64,000 bases of DNA from an uncultured Hyphomicrobiales bacterium (GTDB taxonomy: Bacteria; Pseudomonadota; Alphaproteobacteria; Rhizobiales; Xanthobacteraceae): positions 1 to 64,000 of the forward strand of contig CAIYTE010000053.1 in assembly GCA_903929045.1 (NCBI GenBank), given 5' to 3'. A program made the translations under genes and the position numbers. This document shows positions 30,068-39,194 of this stretch, one piece after another. Position 1 is the stretch's first letter. The number at the start of each line of letters is the position of its first letter. The notes below the pieces were generated by a model that saw nothing but the letters and a program-made list of their open reading frames with translations, was not told the DNA's origin and ran no database searches.

Positions 30068-31315
30068 ATGGCACGCGCCGATGCAATTGTGCTGGGCGCC
30101 GGTATTGTCGGCACCTCGATCGCGCTGCATCTGGTCAAGCGCGGCCTGAGCGTTGCGCTGGTCGATCGGGCCGGCATCGGCGAGCAGACCTCCTACGGCA
30201 ATTCCGGGGTCATCGAGGGCAGCACGGTTTTGCCGCCGGCGTTTCCCTCGAGCTTTGCGGGGTTGCTCAAGGCGGCGCTCAAGCGCGGCAGCGACGCCAA
30301 TTATCATTTCGATTTCCTGCCGAAGGTGGCGCCGTGGCTGTGGGCGTTCCGCGCCGCGTCGAGCCCGGCAAAGCTCGCCGAGACGGCGCGGCTGAACCGG
30401 CCGTTGTTCGCGGCGGCGGTTCCTGAGCACGAACAACTGATGCTGGAATCCGGCGCGACGAAATATCTGCGCAAGACCGGCTGGCTCAAGCTGTATCGCG
30501 ACGAAGCGAGCTTCGAGGCGCTACAAGCGGAATTCGATCTCGCCAAGGAATTCGGCCTGCCGCTCGACGCGCTCGATACCGCCGGCGTGCAGGCGCTGGA
30601 GCCGTCCTTGCAGCCGGTGTTTGCGCGCGGCGTGTTCTGGCCCAAGGCCGCGAGCCTCAGTAATCCATTGGCGGTGACGCGCGCCTATGCCAAGCGCTTC
30701 AGAGATCTCGGCGGCCTGACGCTGACGGGCGAGGCGCGCACCTTGCACCGCTCCGGTTCGGGATGGCGTGTCGAGACCAACGAAGGCGGTGTCGACAGCG
30801 CCAACGTCGTCGTCGCGCTCGGGCCGTGGTCGCCGGATCTGCTGGAGCCGCTCGGCATCAAGCTGCCGATGGGTTTCAAGCGCGGCTATCACCGGCACTT
30901 CACGGGACAGGGTAATGCGTCGCTGGCGCGGCCGGTGGTCGATATCGCCAATGGCTATCTGATCACGCCGATGGAGCAGGGCATTCGCCTCACCACCGGC
31001 GCGGAATTCGCGGCGCGCGACGCGGCGCCGACGCCGGTGCAGTTCGACCGTCTGATGCCGGCGGCGCGTGCGTTGTTTCCGCTGGGCGAACGCGCCGACG
31101 ACAAAACCTGGCTCGGCTCACGGCCGTGCTTCCCGGATTCACGGCCGGTGATCGGTAGAGCGCCGGGGCAGAACGGCCTGTGGCTCGCGATCGGCCACGC
31201 GCATTGGGGCCTGACGCTCGGGCCACCGACCGGGCGGCTGATCGCCGACATGATCGAAGGCGCAACGCCGTTCCTCGATCCGAAGCCTTACGCCGCGGAA
31301 CGCTTTCTCGGTTAG
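30068..31315 (+). CDS. FAD-dependent oxidoreductase, DAO/D-amino-acid dehydrogenase-like
   Basis: The 415-residue flavoprotein has an N-terminal dinucleotide-binding motif (AIVLGAGIVGTSIALHL) and the DAO-family layout seen in D-amino acid dehydrogenase (DadA): SYGNSGVIEGSTVLPPA, a substrate domain, and the C-terminal FAD contact WLGSRPCFPDSRPVIGRAP ... GHAHWGLTLGPPTG. It probably oxidises a D-amino acid or similar amine. AGGAG precedes the ATG at 30068. Confidence 0.88.
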   Translation: MARADAIVLGAGIVGTSIALHLVKRGLSVALVDRAGIGEQTSYGNSGVIEGSTVLPPAFPSSFAGLLKAALKRGSDANYHFDFLPKVAPWLWAFRAASSPAKLAETARLNRPLFAAAVPEHEQLMLESGATKYLRKTGWLKLYRDEASFEALQAEFDLAKEFGLPLDALDTAGVQALEPSLQPVFARGVFWPKAASLSNPLAVTRAYAKRFRDLGGLTLTGEARTLHRSGSGWRVETNEGGVDSANVVVALGPWSPDLLEPLGIKLPMGFKRGYHRHFTGQGNASLARPVVDIANGYLITPMEQGIRLTTGAEFAARDAAPTPVQFDRLMPAARALFPLGERADDKTWLGSRPCFPDSRPVIGRAPGQNGLWLAIGHAHWGLTLGPPTGRLIADMIEGATPFLDPKPYAAERFLG

Positions 31316-31316
31316 C

Positions 31317-32291
31317 TCACTGCGCGGCGGGCGGCGCGCCGGTCCGCTGCGACACCTCGGTCCACTGTTTGACCTCGGTTTCGATCAACGTCTGGAAATC
31401 CTCCGGCGAGCTCGACGCCGCCGTGACGCCCTGTGCGGTGAACTTCTCCTTCACGTCCGGCCGCGCCAGAATTTTCGTCAAGGCGCCGTTGAGTTTGGCG
31501 ATGACGTCTTTCGGCGTCTTGGCCGGCGCCAGCATGCCGACCCATTGCAGCGCTTCAAAACCGGGAAAGCCGGATTCCGCCACGGTGGGCACATTGGGGA
31601 AATGCCCATCGCGCTCGCGCCCGCCGGAGGCGATAGGACGGATCTTGCCGCCGGCGATTTGCGGCGACGACAACTGCGTCGACAGCACCGAGAATTGCGC
31701 TTCGCCCGACAGCAGCGCCAGCATCGCCGGCGCGCCGCCGCGATAGGGCACCTCGGTCATCTTGATGCCGGCGCGCTCGTCGAACAGCTCAACGACGAAA
31801 CGGGTCTGGCTGGCGGTGCCGGGCGTCGAGTAATTCAGCTTGCCCGGCTGCGATTTCGCCAGCGCCACGAACTCTGCCAACGTCTTGGCCGGCACCTGTT
31901 CGCCCACGATGAACAGGAAGGGATCGCGCACCAGCATGCTGACCGCAGTGAGGTCGCGCACTGTATCGTAAGGCAGCTTGGCGTTGGTCGCCGGCGTCAC
32001 GCTGTGGGACGAGGCGACGATGGCGACGGTGTAACCGTCGGGCGCAGATTTCGCGACATAGTCGGTGCCGACAATGCCGCTGGCGCCGGAGCGGTTCTCG
32101 ATAATGACGGGCTGGCCGAGTTCTTCCTGCAGGAACGGCTGCACGATGCGCGCGACGTTGTCGTTCAGCCCACCGGCCGGAAAGGGCACCACGATGCGAA
32201 TGACGCGGTTCGGGTAGGACTGCGCGTGCGCGGCGAGCGGCAGCATGAGCATGGCGGCACTGCCGCAAAAGAATAGCCTGCGTGAGTTCAC
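31317..32291 (-). CDS. Tripartite tricarboxylate transporter (Bug/TctC) periplasmic receptor
   Basis: The 324-residue periplasmic binding protein has a signal peptide ending AAHA-QSYP, then PNRVIRIVVPFPAGGLNDNVAR (the Bug-family ligand loop with its Gly pair), QPVIIENRSGASGIVGTDYV and VPYRGGAPAMLALLSGE. Such receptors bind carboxylates, often aromatic or dicarboxylic. No TctA/TctB membrane genes are in the window. It is divergent from an aromatic hydroxylase gene, which suggests an aromatic acid ligand. The GTG start has AGGA upstream. Confidence 0.93.
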   Translation of the reverse strand: MNSRRLFFCGSAAMLMLPLAAHAQSYPNRVIRIVVPFPAGGLNDNVARIVQPFLQEELGQPVIIENRSGASGIVGTDYVAKSAPDGYTVAIVASSHSVTPATNAKLPYDTVRDLTAVSMLVRDPFLFIVGEQVPAKTLAEFVALAKSQPGKLNYSTPGTASQTRFVVELFDERAGIKMTEVPYRGGAPAMLALLSGEAQFSVLSTQLSSPQIAGGKIRPIASGGRERDGHFPNVPTVAESGFPGFEALQWVGMLAPAKTPKDVIAKLNGALTKILARPDVKEKFTAQGVTAASSSPEDFQTLIETEVKQWTEVSQRTGAPPAAQ

Positions 32292-32373
32292 GTTTCCTGT
32301 CCCTGTGCTATTGGTCGCGCCGCAGCGGCGACGACGGAGATTGCCGCGCGTGGTTCGGTTTGGGAAGGCGCTT

Positions 32374-33957
32374 GTGGAAAAACATTATCAGGTTGTCATC
32401 GTCGGCGGTGGGCCGGTGGGCGTCGGGCTTGCCATCGATCTCGGGCTGCGCGGCATTTCCTGCGCGCTGGTCGAAAGCCGCACCAAGGGTCACCTGATTC
32501 CCAAAGGGCAGAACCTCACCCAGCGCACGCTGGAGCATTTTTATTTCTGGGGCATCGTCGACGAACTGCGCGCGTCGCGGCTCATGCCGCGCGACGCCGC
32601 CATCGGCGAGATCACCGCGTACGGCGATCTGACCAGCGACTATTGGCAGGCGGCGGCGGGCCGCGAGATCGTGCGGCCGTATTATTTCCAGGACAACGAC
32701 CGCATGCCGCAATACCAGATGGAAGCGGTGCTGTCGGCGAAGCTGGCGTCGATGAAGAACGTCGATGTGCGCATCGGCTGGTCTGCGACTGCCGTCGAGC
32801 AGGATGCCGGCGGCGCAAAAGTGCAGATCGCGGAAGAAGGCGGCGCTGGCCGCGCCGTTCTCAGCGCCGATTATGTCGTCGGCTGCGATGGCGCGCGTTC
32901 GCTGGTGCGCGAACAGGCCGGCATCTCCCGCAGCGGCACCGTGTTCGACAAGCTGATGGTGCTGATGGTGTTCCGCTCGCGCGAATTGCACGAGAAGCTC
33001 AAGCGTTATCCGCAGCGCTCCGTGTACCGCGTCATGCATCCGGATTTCGAGGGCTATTGGCAGTTCTTCGGCCGCATCGACGTCGGCGAAAGCTTCTTCT
33101 TCCATGCGCCGGTGCCGCGCGACACCAAGCGCGAGAATTTCGACTTCATGGCGCCGCTGCGCCGCGCCGCCGGTTTCGATTTCAAGGCCGAATTCGACTA
33201 CACGGGCTTCTGGGAACTGCGCAACGAAGTCGCGGAAGTCTATCGCAAGGACCGCGTCTTCATCGCCGGCGACGCCGCGCATACGCATCCGCCCTATGGC
33301 GGCTTCGGCCTCAACAACGGCCTGGAAGATTCGATCAATCTCGGCTGGAAGCTCGCGGCCAGGCTGCAAGGCTGGGGCGGCGAGGGATTGCTGTATTCGT
33401 ATTCGCAGGAACGCCAGCCGGTGTTCCGCGACGTCGCCGAGGATTTCATCGCCAAGCGCGTCGCGCGCGATGGCGATTTCTTCGCCAAACATAATCCGGC
33501 GCGCGACAAGGCCGACTTCGAGCAGGCGTGGGAAGCGCGCAAGACCGACCTGCCGAACCGCGCGCAATCCTATGAGCCGAACTACGAAGGCTCGCCGATC
33601 GTCGTCGGCCCTGCGGGCGGCGTGACCAGCGCGCACGGACAGCATTCGTTCGTTGCGCGTGCGGGGCATCATCTGGCGCCGCAAGTACTGTCGTCGGGCC
33701 GTAATGTGTACGAGGAACTGGGCCGCGGCTACACGCTCGTCGCGCTCGATGCACCGAAAGCCGATGTCGAGGCGTTCAGGCAAGCCGCAACGTCGAGCGG
33801 CGTGCCGCTGACGGTCATTGAAGACAGTTATGACGGTGGCCGCGAAGCCTACGGGCAACGCATGATACTTGTGCGGCCGGATCAGTTCATCGCCTGGAGC
33901 GGGGACACGTCACCGGCGGACACCGCCGCCCTGATGCGCAAGATCGCCGGCCGCTAG
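32374..33957 (+). CDS. FAD-dependent aromatic monooxygenase (MhpA/PheA-like)
   Basis: The 527-residue class A flavoprotein hydroxylase has QVVIVGGGPVGVGLAIDLGL (FAD ADP site), DYVVGCDGARSLVREQ (DG motif) and DRVFIAGDAAHTHPPYGGFG ... GLEDSINLGWKL (GD motif), plus a C-terminal thioredoxin-like domain. It would hydroxylate a phenolic acid using NAD(P)H and O2. The GTG start at 32374 follows GGAAGG. It pairs divergently with a Bug receptor, a common transporter-enzyme arrangement. Confidence 0.92.
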   Translation: MEKHYQVVIVGGGPVGVGLAIDLGLRGISCALVESRTKGHLIPKGQNLTQRTLEHFYFWGIVDELRASRLMPRDAAIGEITAYGDLTSDYWQAAAGREIVRPYYFQDNDRMPQYQMEAVLSAKLASMKNVDVRIGWSATAVEQDAGGAKVQIAEEGGAGRAVLSADYVVGCDGARSLVREQAGISRSGTVFDKLMVLMVFRSRELHEKLKRYPQRSVYRVMHPDFEGYWQFFGRIDVGESFFFHAPVPRDTKRENFDFMAPLRRAAGFDFKAEFDYTGFWELRNEVAEVYRKDRVFIAGDAAHTHPPYGGFGLNNGLEDSINLGWKLAARLQGWGGEGLLYSYSQERQPVFRDVAEDFIAKRVARDGDFFAKHNPARDKADFEQAWEARKTDLPNRAQSYEPNYEGSPIVVGPAGGVTSAHGQHSFVARAGHHLAPQVLSSGRNVYEELGRGYTLVALDAPKADVEAFRQAATSSGVPLTVIEDSYDGGREAYGQRMILVRPDQFIAWSGDTSPADTAALMRKIAGR

Positions 33958-34163
33958 CTGTCGAGCACCACGACCTCGCGACACGAAAAGTGATCGCGGA
34001 TGCGGCTGTTGAAGTAGGTGCCCTTCGACAACGCGCCGTGAAACGACGCCGCCACGTCGGGCGGTACCATGAAATACTGGTACACGCGTCCGGTGACGAA
34101 ATTGACCGTCAGCCGCGCCAATTCGGGCTCGTATTCAAAGTCCTTGATGACGCTCGACGGCAT
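33954..34163 (-). CDS. KTSC domain protein
   Basis: The ~69-residue protein matches the KTSC domain: SSVIKDFEYEPELARLTVNF, GRVYQYFMVPPDVAASF, SKGTYFNSRIRDHFSC. The name comes from the Lys-tRNA synthetase C-terminal region; the function is unknown. ATG 34163 has GGAGG six bases upstream and was preferred to a TTG five codons earlier. Its end overlaps the end of the convergent monooxygenase gene by 4 bp. Confidence 0.88.
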   Translation of the reverse strand: MPSSVIKDFEYEPELARLTVNFVTGRVYQYFMVPPDVAASFHGALSKGTYFNSRIRDHFSCREVVVLDS

Positions 34164-34208
34164 TGTCGCCTCCGGCAAGGATAACGCCCTGCGGCGGCGT
34201 TGGTTCGT

Positions 34209-35198
34209 TCAGCCGAACTTGTCTTTCCAGCTCGGCAGCGCGCCGGGGAAGGGCAAAGCCGTGGCCTCGAACACGCCGCGCGCAATGGCTCGCGCCATCA
34301 CATTACCGGCGACCATGCCGAGTTCGGCGAGGCCGTAATGCGGATCGGTGAGCGGCTTGTCGCCGGTCGCCACCGAAAAGATGACGTCGCCGTCGAGCGG
34401 CGTGTGCACCGGATAGATGGCGCGCGCGAAACCGTCATGCGCCATCACCGCAAGGCGATTGCATTGCGCCTTGGTGAGCGCGGCGTCGGTGGCGATCACG
34501 GCGATGGTGGTATTTTCCTGCGTGCCGCCTTTGGCACGGATGGCGAGATCGTTCTCGGTAAACTTGGCCGGCAGTCCGCGGCCGCCGAATTCCGAGCCGT
34601 GCTCGAACGGTGCCGCCCAGAAATGCGGGCCGCTTCCGACCGTGACGGTGCCGACGGCATTGACCACGGCCAGGGCGCCGACCGTCACGCCGCCACGCGT
34701 CTGCGCCGATGCCGAGCCGACGCCGCCCTTGAGCGTCGCGGTCGTCGCGCCGAGGCCCGCGCCCTCGCTGCCCAGCTTGAAGTCGGCGCTGGCGCTGGCC
34801 GCGGCCTGATAGCCGAGGTCGCGATAGGGCGGGAAGCGGCCCCAGTTCTTGTCGCCGCCATTGAGCAGGTCGAACAGGATGGCGCCGGGGATGATCGGGA
34901 TCACAGCGTCGCGAATGCGAAAGCCGCGGCCTTGCTCGCGCATGTAAGCCTGCACGCCGGAAGCAGCATCGAGGCCGAAAGCGGAGCCGCCGGACAGCAT
35001 GATGGCGTCAATGCCGTCGACGGTTTGCGCCGGATCGAGCAACGCGGTTTCGCGAGTGCCGGGGCCGCCGCCGCGGATGTCGACGCTGCCGACCATGGCC
35101 TTGTCGAAGACGATGGCGGTCGAGCCCGAGCCGAGTGTGGCGTCGGCGGCGTGGCCGACGCGGATGCCCGGAATATCGGTGATGAGATTGCGCGGCAC
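34209..35198 (-). CDS. P1 family (S58, DmpA-like) self-processing peptidase
   Basis: The 329-residue enzyme of the L-aminopeptidase/D-esterase family shows ITDIPGIRVGHAADATLGSG, ESSENTIAL-type glycine loop MLSGGSAFGLDAASGV, VGALAVVNAVGTV and the autoprocessing site ENTTIAVIATDA. By alignment to DmpA the new N-terminal nucleophile after cleavage is Thr230 rather than the Ser of DmpA. The GTG start has AGGAG upstream. It may release N-terminal residues from small peptides or beta-peptides. Confidence 0.92.
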   Translation of the reverse strand: MPRNLITDIPGIRVGHAADATLGSGSTAIVFDKAMVGSVDIRGGGPGTRETALLDPAQTVDGIDAIMLSGGSAFGLDAASGVQAYMREQGRGFRIRDAVIPIIPGAILFDLLNGGDKNWGRFPPYRDLGYQAAASASADFKLGSEGAGLGATTATLKGGVGSASAQTRGGVTVGALAVVNAVGTVTVGSGPHFWAAPFEHGSEFGGRGLPAKFTENDLAIRAKGGTQENTTIAVIATDAALTKAQCNRLAVMAHDGFARAIYPVHTPLDGDVIFSVATGDKPLTDPHYGLAELGMVAGNVMARAIARGVFEATALPFPGALPSWKDKFG

Positions 35199-35365
35199 GG
35201 AGGTCTCCTGAAACTAAGGCGCTGGAGCCGAACCGATTTTCCCGGTCCGGTCAATGCTGGTGCGCGCCTGAGGCGGCGCGGAAGTGTCCGCAGTTTGCCG
35301 CAATTGCGGCCTGTTTCCGCCCGGAAGGATTGGTCCTCTCAATGCGGGGACGTAAGGGGTTTGTC

Positions 35366-35950
35366 ATGCTGTCATCCGCCATCCAGTTTTCGCCCGGCCG
35401 CATCATTGGCGCTGTTGCTGCCGCTGCTTTTGCCGCGGCGGTCGTCGTTCAGCTCGATGGTGCGCCGCCCGCTGCTTCGTCCGGCGTCGCCGGCGCGTCG
35501 ATGATGCGCATGCTTGGCGACGAACACGCCGCGGTCGACGGTTATTTAAAACAGGAAGTCGCGGCGCGGACGCAGGCCGACGCTTCGGCCGCGCACGATT
35601 TTGAACAGATGAAGCTGGCGGCGCTTGAAGAAGCGCAGCCGTCGGTGCGGGTGGCGCAAGCCGTGACGCCGCTGCGCGAGGACAGACCGAAGGCGAGCGT
35701 CGTCCGTGTGGCTGCGAAGGTTGAGCCGGTGCGCGCGACCATGGCCAGCGAGCCGATGCAGTTGTCGGCGATGATCGACGCGGAGGCCATGCAGGCGCCG
35801 CGGCCACCGGGTCTGGTGCGCGGCCGGCTGCGTCAGGTCGCCTCGACCGTCGAGCGTATTCCGTCGTGGTTTAACGCGGCGGCTGGCTGGGTCGTGGAAG
35901 CGGTGCCAGTGCCACGCATGCCGTCGCTGTCGCGGCATTTCCGCGTTTAA
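35366..35950 (+). CDS. Hypothetical membrane-anchored protein
   Basis: The ~194-residue protein has one N-terminal membrane helix (IIGAVAAAAFAAAVVVQLDG). After it comes an Ala/Val-rich, partly charged region with no domain I recognise, ending in a conserved-looking C-terminus (SWFNAAAGWVVEAVPVPRMP). AAGGGG lies ahead of the ATG at 35366; an upstream start at 35330 is possible. Probably periplasm-facing. Confidence 0.65.
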   Translation: MLSSAIQFSPGRIIGAVAAAAFAAAVVVQLDGAPPAASSGVAGASMMRMLGDEHAAVDGYLKQEVAARTQADASAAHDFEQMKLAALEEAQPSVRVAQAVTPLREDRPKASVVRVAAKVEPVRATMASEPMQLSAMIDAEAMQAPRPPGLVRGRLRQVASTVERIPSWFNAAAGWVVEAVPVPRMPSLSRHFRV

Positions 35951-36026
35951 CGCCGTCGTTCACAAGCCTGTCAGCGCGGCGTTGCCACGCTTGCATCGCG
36001 CAGCGCCGCAGCGCATGTAGCCATCC

Positions 36027-36761
36027 ATGGGTTCGGACGTCTCCATCTTCGCCGCCTTGATTGCCGGGCTGGTCAGCTTCCTGTCTCCCTGCGTCTTGCC
36101 GCTGGTGCCGCCGTATCTGGTGTACCTCGCCGGCACGTCGCTGGAGCGCTTTGCCGATCGCGAGCCGGAGCCGCGCGTCAAACGCGAAACCGTGCTGGCG
36201 GCGTGTCTGTTCGTGCTCGGTTTCTCGACGGTGTTCGTCGCGCTCGGCGCCAGCGCCAGCGTCGTCGGCTCGTTGATCCGCGCCTATTCCGGCCCGCTCG
36301 CCACCATCGCCGGCATCGCCATCATCGTCATGGGGCTGCACTTCCTCGGATTGACGCGGATCGCGTTTCTGTATCGCCAGAAGCGCATGGAAATCGCCAA
36401 GCCCGTCGGTCTGTGGGGCGCTTATGCAATGGGACTGGCCTTCGCCTTCGGCTGGACGCCGTGCATAGGACCGATCCTGGCGGCGATCCTCGCCGTTGCG
36501 GCAACGGAGCAAACGGTGACCAGAGGGGCGGGGCTGCTCGCGGTCTATTCGCTCGGTCTTGGTATTCCGTTCGTCATTGCCGCCTTCGCGATCGAGCCCT
36601 TCGCCGCATTCCTCGCGCGCTTTCGCAGGCACATGCAGCGCGTCGAGCAGGCCATGGGTGCTTTGCTGGTGCTCACCGGTATCGCGTTTCTCACCGGTAG
36701 CATCAACTTCATGAGCGTTTGGCTGCTCGAGACGTTCCCGGTGTTGGGGAAGATCGGGTGA
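36027..36761 (+). CDS. ccdA: CcdA-type cytochrome c biogenesis / thiol-disulfide transporter
   Basis: The 244-residue, six-helix membrane protein carries the two redox cysteines in SPCVLPLVPPY (C22) and GWTPCIGPILAA (C146), as in CcdA and the DsbD core. It passes electrons from cytoplasmic thioredoxin to periplasmic thiols for cytochrome c maturation or related tasks. No partner thioredoxin gene is adjacent. A palindromic repeat follows 3 bp after the stop. Confidence 0.95.
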   Translation: MGSDVSIFAALIAGLVSFLSPCVLPLVPPYLVYLAGTSLERFADREPEPRVKRETVLAACLFVLGFSTVFVALGASASVVGSLIRAYSGPLATIAGIAIIVMGLHFLGLTRIAFLYRQKRMEIAKPVGLWGAYAMGLAFAFGWTPCIGPILAAILAVAATEQTVTRGAGLLAVYSLGLGIPFVIAAFAIEPFAAFLARFRRHMQRVEQAMGALLVLTGIAFLTGSINFMSVWLLETFPVLGKIG

Positions 36762-36763
36762 CT

Positions 36764-36865
36764 GTCATTCCGGGGCGCGCCGCAGGCGCGAACCCGGAAT
36801 CCGGATACGCCGAAAACTGTTTCTGGATTCCGGGTTCGCTCGCTCCGCTCGCGCCCCGGAATGAC
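36764..36865. repeat. Extragenic palindromic element, GTCATTCC family, copy 2
   Basis: It is bounded by GTCATTCCGGGGCGCGC and GCGCCCCGGAATGAC, with inner arms GAACCCGGAATCCGG and CTGGATTCCGGGTTC. It lies between the convergent ccdA and livK ends, just before a terminator. Confidence 0.92.
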
Positions 36866-36872
36866 CAACAAA

Positions 36873-36899
36873 AAAAGCCCGCCAACTCGGCGGGCTTTT
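36873..36899 (-). terminator. Bidirectional terminator between ccdA and livK
   Basis: AAAAGCCCGCC (36873-36883) pairs with GGCGGGCTTTT (36889-36899) around a 5-nt loop. An A-run lies left and a T-rich run right, so it serves both convergent transcripts. Confidence 0.93.
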
Positions 36900-36921
36900 C
36901 GTTTTATCGTTGCAGTGAAGC

Positions 36922-38064
36922 TTACTTGATCTTGGTGCAGTCCGAGCCGGGGCATTCCACGTAGGTGATCTTGCCCTTGTCGTCCTTCTTCCAGATGTAC
37001 ATCACGTAATCGAGGTTGGTGCGGTCGCCCTTCTTGTCATACGAGATGTCGCCGAGCACGGTCTTGAACTTCATGCCCGAGTGCATGCTGGCGGCGACCT
37101 TCTTCGGGTCGAGCGACTTGGCGGCTTCCGCCGCCTGCTTGACGATCTGCACGCCGGCATAGGCGTAGAGCGTGTAGGCCTGCGGTTCGAACTTGTTGGC
37201 GCGGAATTTCGCCACCACGTCCTTCGCCGCCGGGTTGTTGCGCGGATCCGGACCGTAGGTCATCAGCGTGCCTTCGACGCCCGGGCCGCCGACCGCCGCG
37301 AACTCGTCGTCGGTGATGCCGTCGCCGCCCATCAGCGGCGCCTTGACGCCCTGGTCGCGCATCTGGCGCACGATCAGGCCGCCTTCGGTGTAGAGGCCGC
37401 CCCAGTAAACAAGATCGGCGCCCGACTGCTTGATCTTCGACACCAGCGCCGAATAGTCCTTCTCGCCGGTGTTGACGCCTTCGTAGAGCACTTCCTTGAT
37501 GCCGCCTTTGTTCATCGCGGCCTTGGTTTCGTCGGCGAGACCCTTGCCGTAGGTCGTCTTGTCGTGGACGACGGCGATCTTTTTGCCCTTGAAGAATTTC
37601 ACGATGTAATCGCCGGCGACCTTGCCCTGCTGATCGTCACGGCCGCAGACGCGGAAGATGTTCCACATGCCGCGTTCCGTGATCTTCGGGTTGGTCGAAG
37701 CGGGTGTAATCTGCAGGATGCCGTTCTCCTGATAGACCTCGGAGGAGGGCATGGTGACGCCGGAATTGTAGTGGCCGATGACGAACTTCACGCCGTCAGC
37801 CGCGAATTTGTTGGCGACGGAGACGCCTTGCTTCGGATCGGAGACGTCGTCGCCGTAGGACACGGCGATCTTCTGGCCGAGGATGCCGCCCGCGGCATTG
37901 ATGTCGGCGGCGGCTTGGTCGACGCCGTTCTTCATCTGCGCGCCGGTGGCGGCGCTCGGGCCCGTGATCGGACCGCCGACGGCGAGCTTCACCTGGGCGC
38001 TGGCGGGCGCGGCCAGCGCAATCGCGGAGCCCAGCGCGAGGCCCAATGCAATCATCTTCGTCAT
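36922..38064 (-). CDS. livK: Branched-chain amino acid ABC transporter, substrate-binding protein
   Basis: The 380-residue periplasmic leucine-binding-protein family member has a signal peptide ending PASA-QVKLAVGGP. It then has GPSAATGAQMKNGVDQAAADI, DPKQGVSVANKFAADGVKFVIG and KIAVVHDKTTYGKGLADETK. It is the last gene of the reverse-strand liv operon. AAGGGGAA precedes the ATG at 38064. Ligand likely Leu/Ile/Val or another amino acid. Confidence 0.95.
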   Translation of the reverse strand: MTKMIALGLALGSAIALAAPASAQVKLAVGGPITGPSAATGAQMKNGVDQAAADINAAGGILGQKIAVSYGDDVSDPKQGVSVANKFAADGVKFVIGHYNSGVTMPSSEVYQENGILQITPASTNPKITERGMWNIFRVCGRDDQQGKVAGDYIVKFFKGKKIAVVHDKTTYGKGLADETKAAMNKGGIKEVLYEGVNTGEKDYSALVSKIKQSGADLVYWGGLYTEGGLIVRQMRDQGVKAPLMGGDGITDDEFAAVGGPGVEGTLMTYGPDPRNNPAAKDVVAKFRANKFEPQAYTLYAYAGVQIVKQAAEAAKSLDPKKVAASMHSGMKFKTVLGDISYDKKGDRTNLDYVMYIWKKDDKGKITYVECPGSDCTKIK

Positions 38065-38115
38065 CTGATTTCCCCTTCGGATGAACCGGCAGAAGTCCAA
38101 TGCCGCAATGCTACT

Positions 38116-38472
38116 TCACGACGGCTTGCGGCGCCAGCGCAGACGGCCGGCCGGCGCGTTGATCCAGCGATATTGCGTGACCATTTGTCTCACGCGGGCG
38201 ACCCGGAAGCCCAGAAAACCGAACACCAGGCAGAGCGCCGCGTCGACCAGATAGTACTGGAGCGACAACAGGGTGCCGCCGAACAGGCTGAAGTGGAAGA
38301 ACCGGACCGTGGCGCCGAGGATCAAACCGTAGGCCGCGACCTGCCACCACGGCCGCCAGGTATTGGCGATGGCGCGGCCGGCGAAATAGGCCGCGCCGCC
38401 GCCCAGAATAAGGGTGACCAGCAGGAACACGCCGAACGAGTCTTCCTCGTAGATGAGATGCGGGAGGTTCAT
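38116..38472 (-). CDS. DUF6867-family small membrane protein
   Basis: The 118-residue protein has about three membrane helices and conserved TWRPWWQVAAYGLILGATVRF, SLQYYLVDAALCLVFGFLGF and MVTQYRWINAPAGRLRWRR. I recognise it as the DUF6867 type found inside alphaproteobacterial liv operons; the function is unknown. Its ATG overlaps the livF stop (ATGA), which argues for a role in the transporter. Confidence 0.75.
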   Translation of the reverse strand: MNLPHLIYEEDSFGVFLLVTLILGGGAAYFAGRAIANTWRPWWQVAAYGLILGATVRFFHFSLFGGTLLSLQYYLVDAALCLVFGFLGFRVARVRQMVTQYRWINAPAGRLRWRRKPS

Positions 38473-39194
38473 GAGGCGCGGCCTCCCTCGAGATAGGCCT
38501 GCTTGATTTCCGGCCGGTCCAGCAATTCCTGGCCGGAGCCGGACAGGGTGATCAGGCCGTTGACCATGACGTAGCCGCGATGCGCGAGCTTGAGCGCGTG
38601 ATAGGCGTTCTGTTCGACTAGAAACACGGTGAGGCCATCCTGCTCGTTGAGCATGCGGATGGCGTCGAAGATCTGCCGCACGATCAACGGCGCAAGGCCG
38701 AGTGACGGCTCATCGAGCAGCAACAGCCGCGGCCGCGCCATCAGCGCGCGGGCGATCGCCAGCATTTGCTGTTCGCCGCCGGACAGCGTGCCGCCGCGCT
38801 GGCCGATGCGCTGCTGGAGGCGCGGGAACAACGTCAGCACGCGCTCGAGATCGGACGCAAAGTCGGCGGCGTTGCCGGTGGTCGCACCCATCTGCAGATT
38901 TTCCAGCACCGTCATGCGCGAGAAGATGCGGCGGCCTTCCGGCGATTGCGCGAGCTTGAGCCGCGCGATCTCGTGCGTCGGCATGCGGGTGATGTCGCGG
39001 CCGTCGAATGTGATGCTGCCCTCGCGCGCACGGGGATTGCCGCAGATCGTCATCATCAAGGTCGACTTGCCGGCGCCGTTGGCGCCGATCAGCGTCACGA
39101 TTTCGCCGGCGTTGACCTCCATATCGACGCCGCGCAACGCCTGCACGCGGCCGTAATAGGTCTTCACGCCGCGCACGGAGAGGAGAGCGGTCAT
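38469..39194 (-). CDS. livF: Branched-chain amino acid ABC transporter ATPase LivF
   Basis: The 241-residue ATPase has Walker A GANGAGKST, Q-loop LAQSPEGRRIFSRMTVLENL, signature LSGGEQQMLAIARAL and Walker B LLLLDEPSLGLAP. The C-terminal KQAYLEGG is typical of LivF. Its ATG overlaps the livG stop and its stop overlaps the DUF6867 start, so translation is coupled. Confidence 0.97.
   Translation of the reverse strand: MTALLSVRGVKTYYGRVQALRGVDMEVNAGEIVTLIGANGAGKSTLMMTICGNPRAREGSITFDGRDITRMPTHEIARLKLAQSPEGRRIFSRMTVLENLQMGATTGNAADFASDLERVLTLFPRLQQRIGQRGGTLSGGEQQMLAIARALMARPRLLLLDEPSLGLAPLIVRQIFDAIRMLNEQDGLTVFLVEQNAYHALKLAHRGYVMVNGLITLSGSGQELLDRPEIKQAYLEGGRAS

Noticed and set aside
32308-33858. 516-codon open frame antisense to the aromatic monooxygenase
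   Set aside because: Shadow frame; the forward frame has clear FAD motifs.
37081-38496. 471-codon open frame antisense to livK and DUF6867
   Set aside because: It spans two real genes and the intergenic gap without any start signal, and has a shadow composition.
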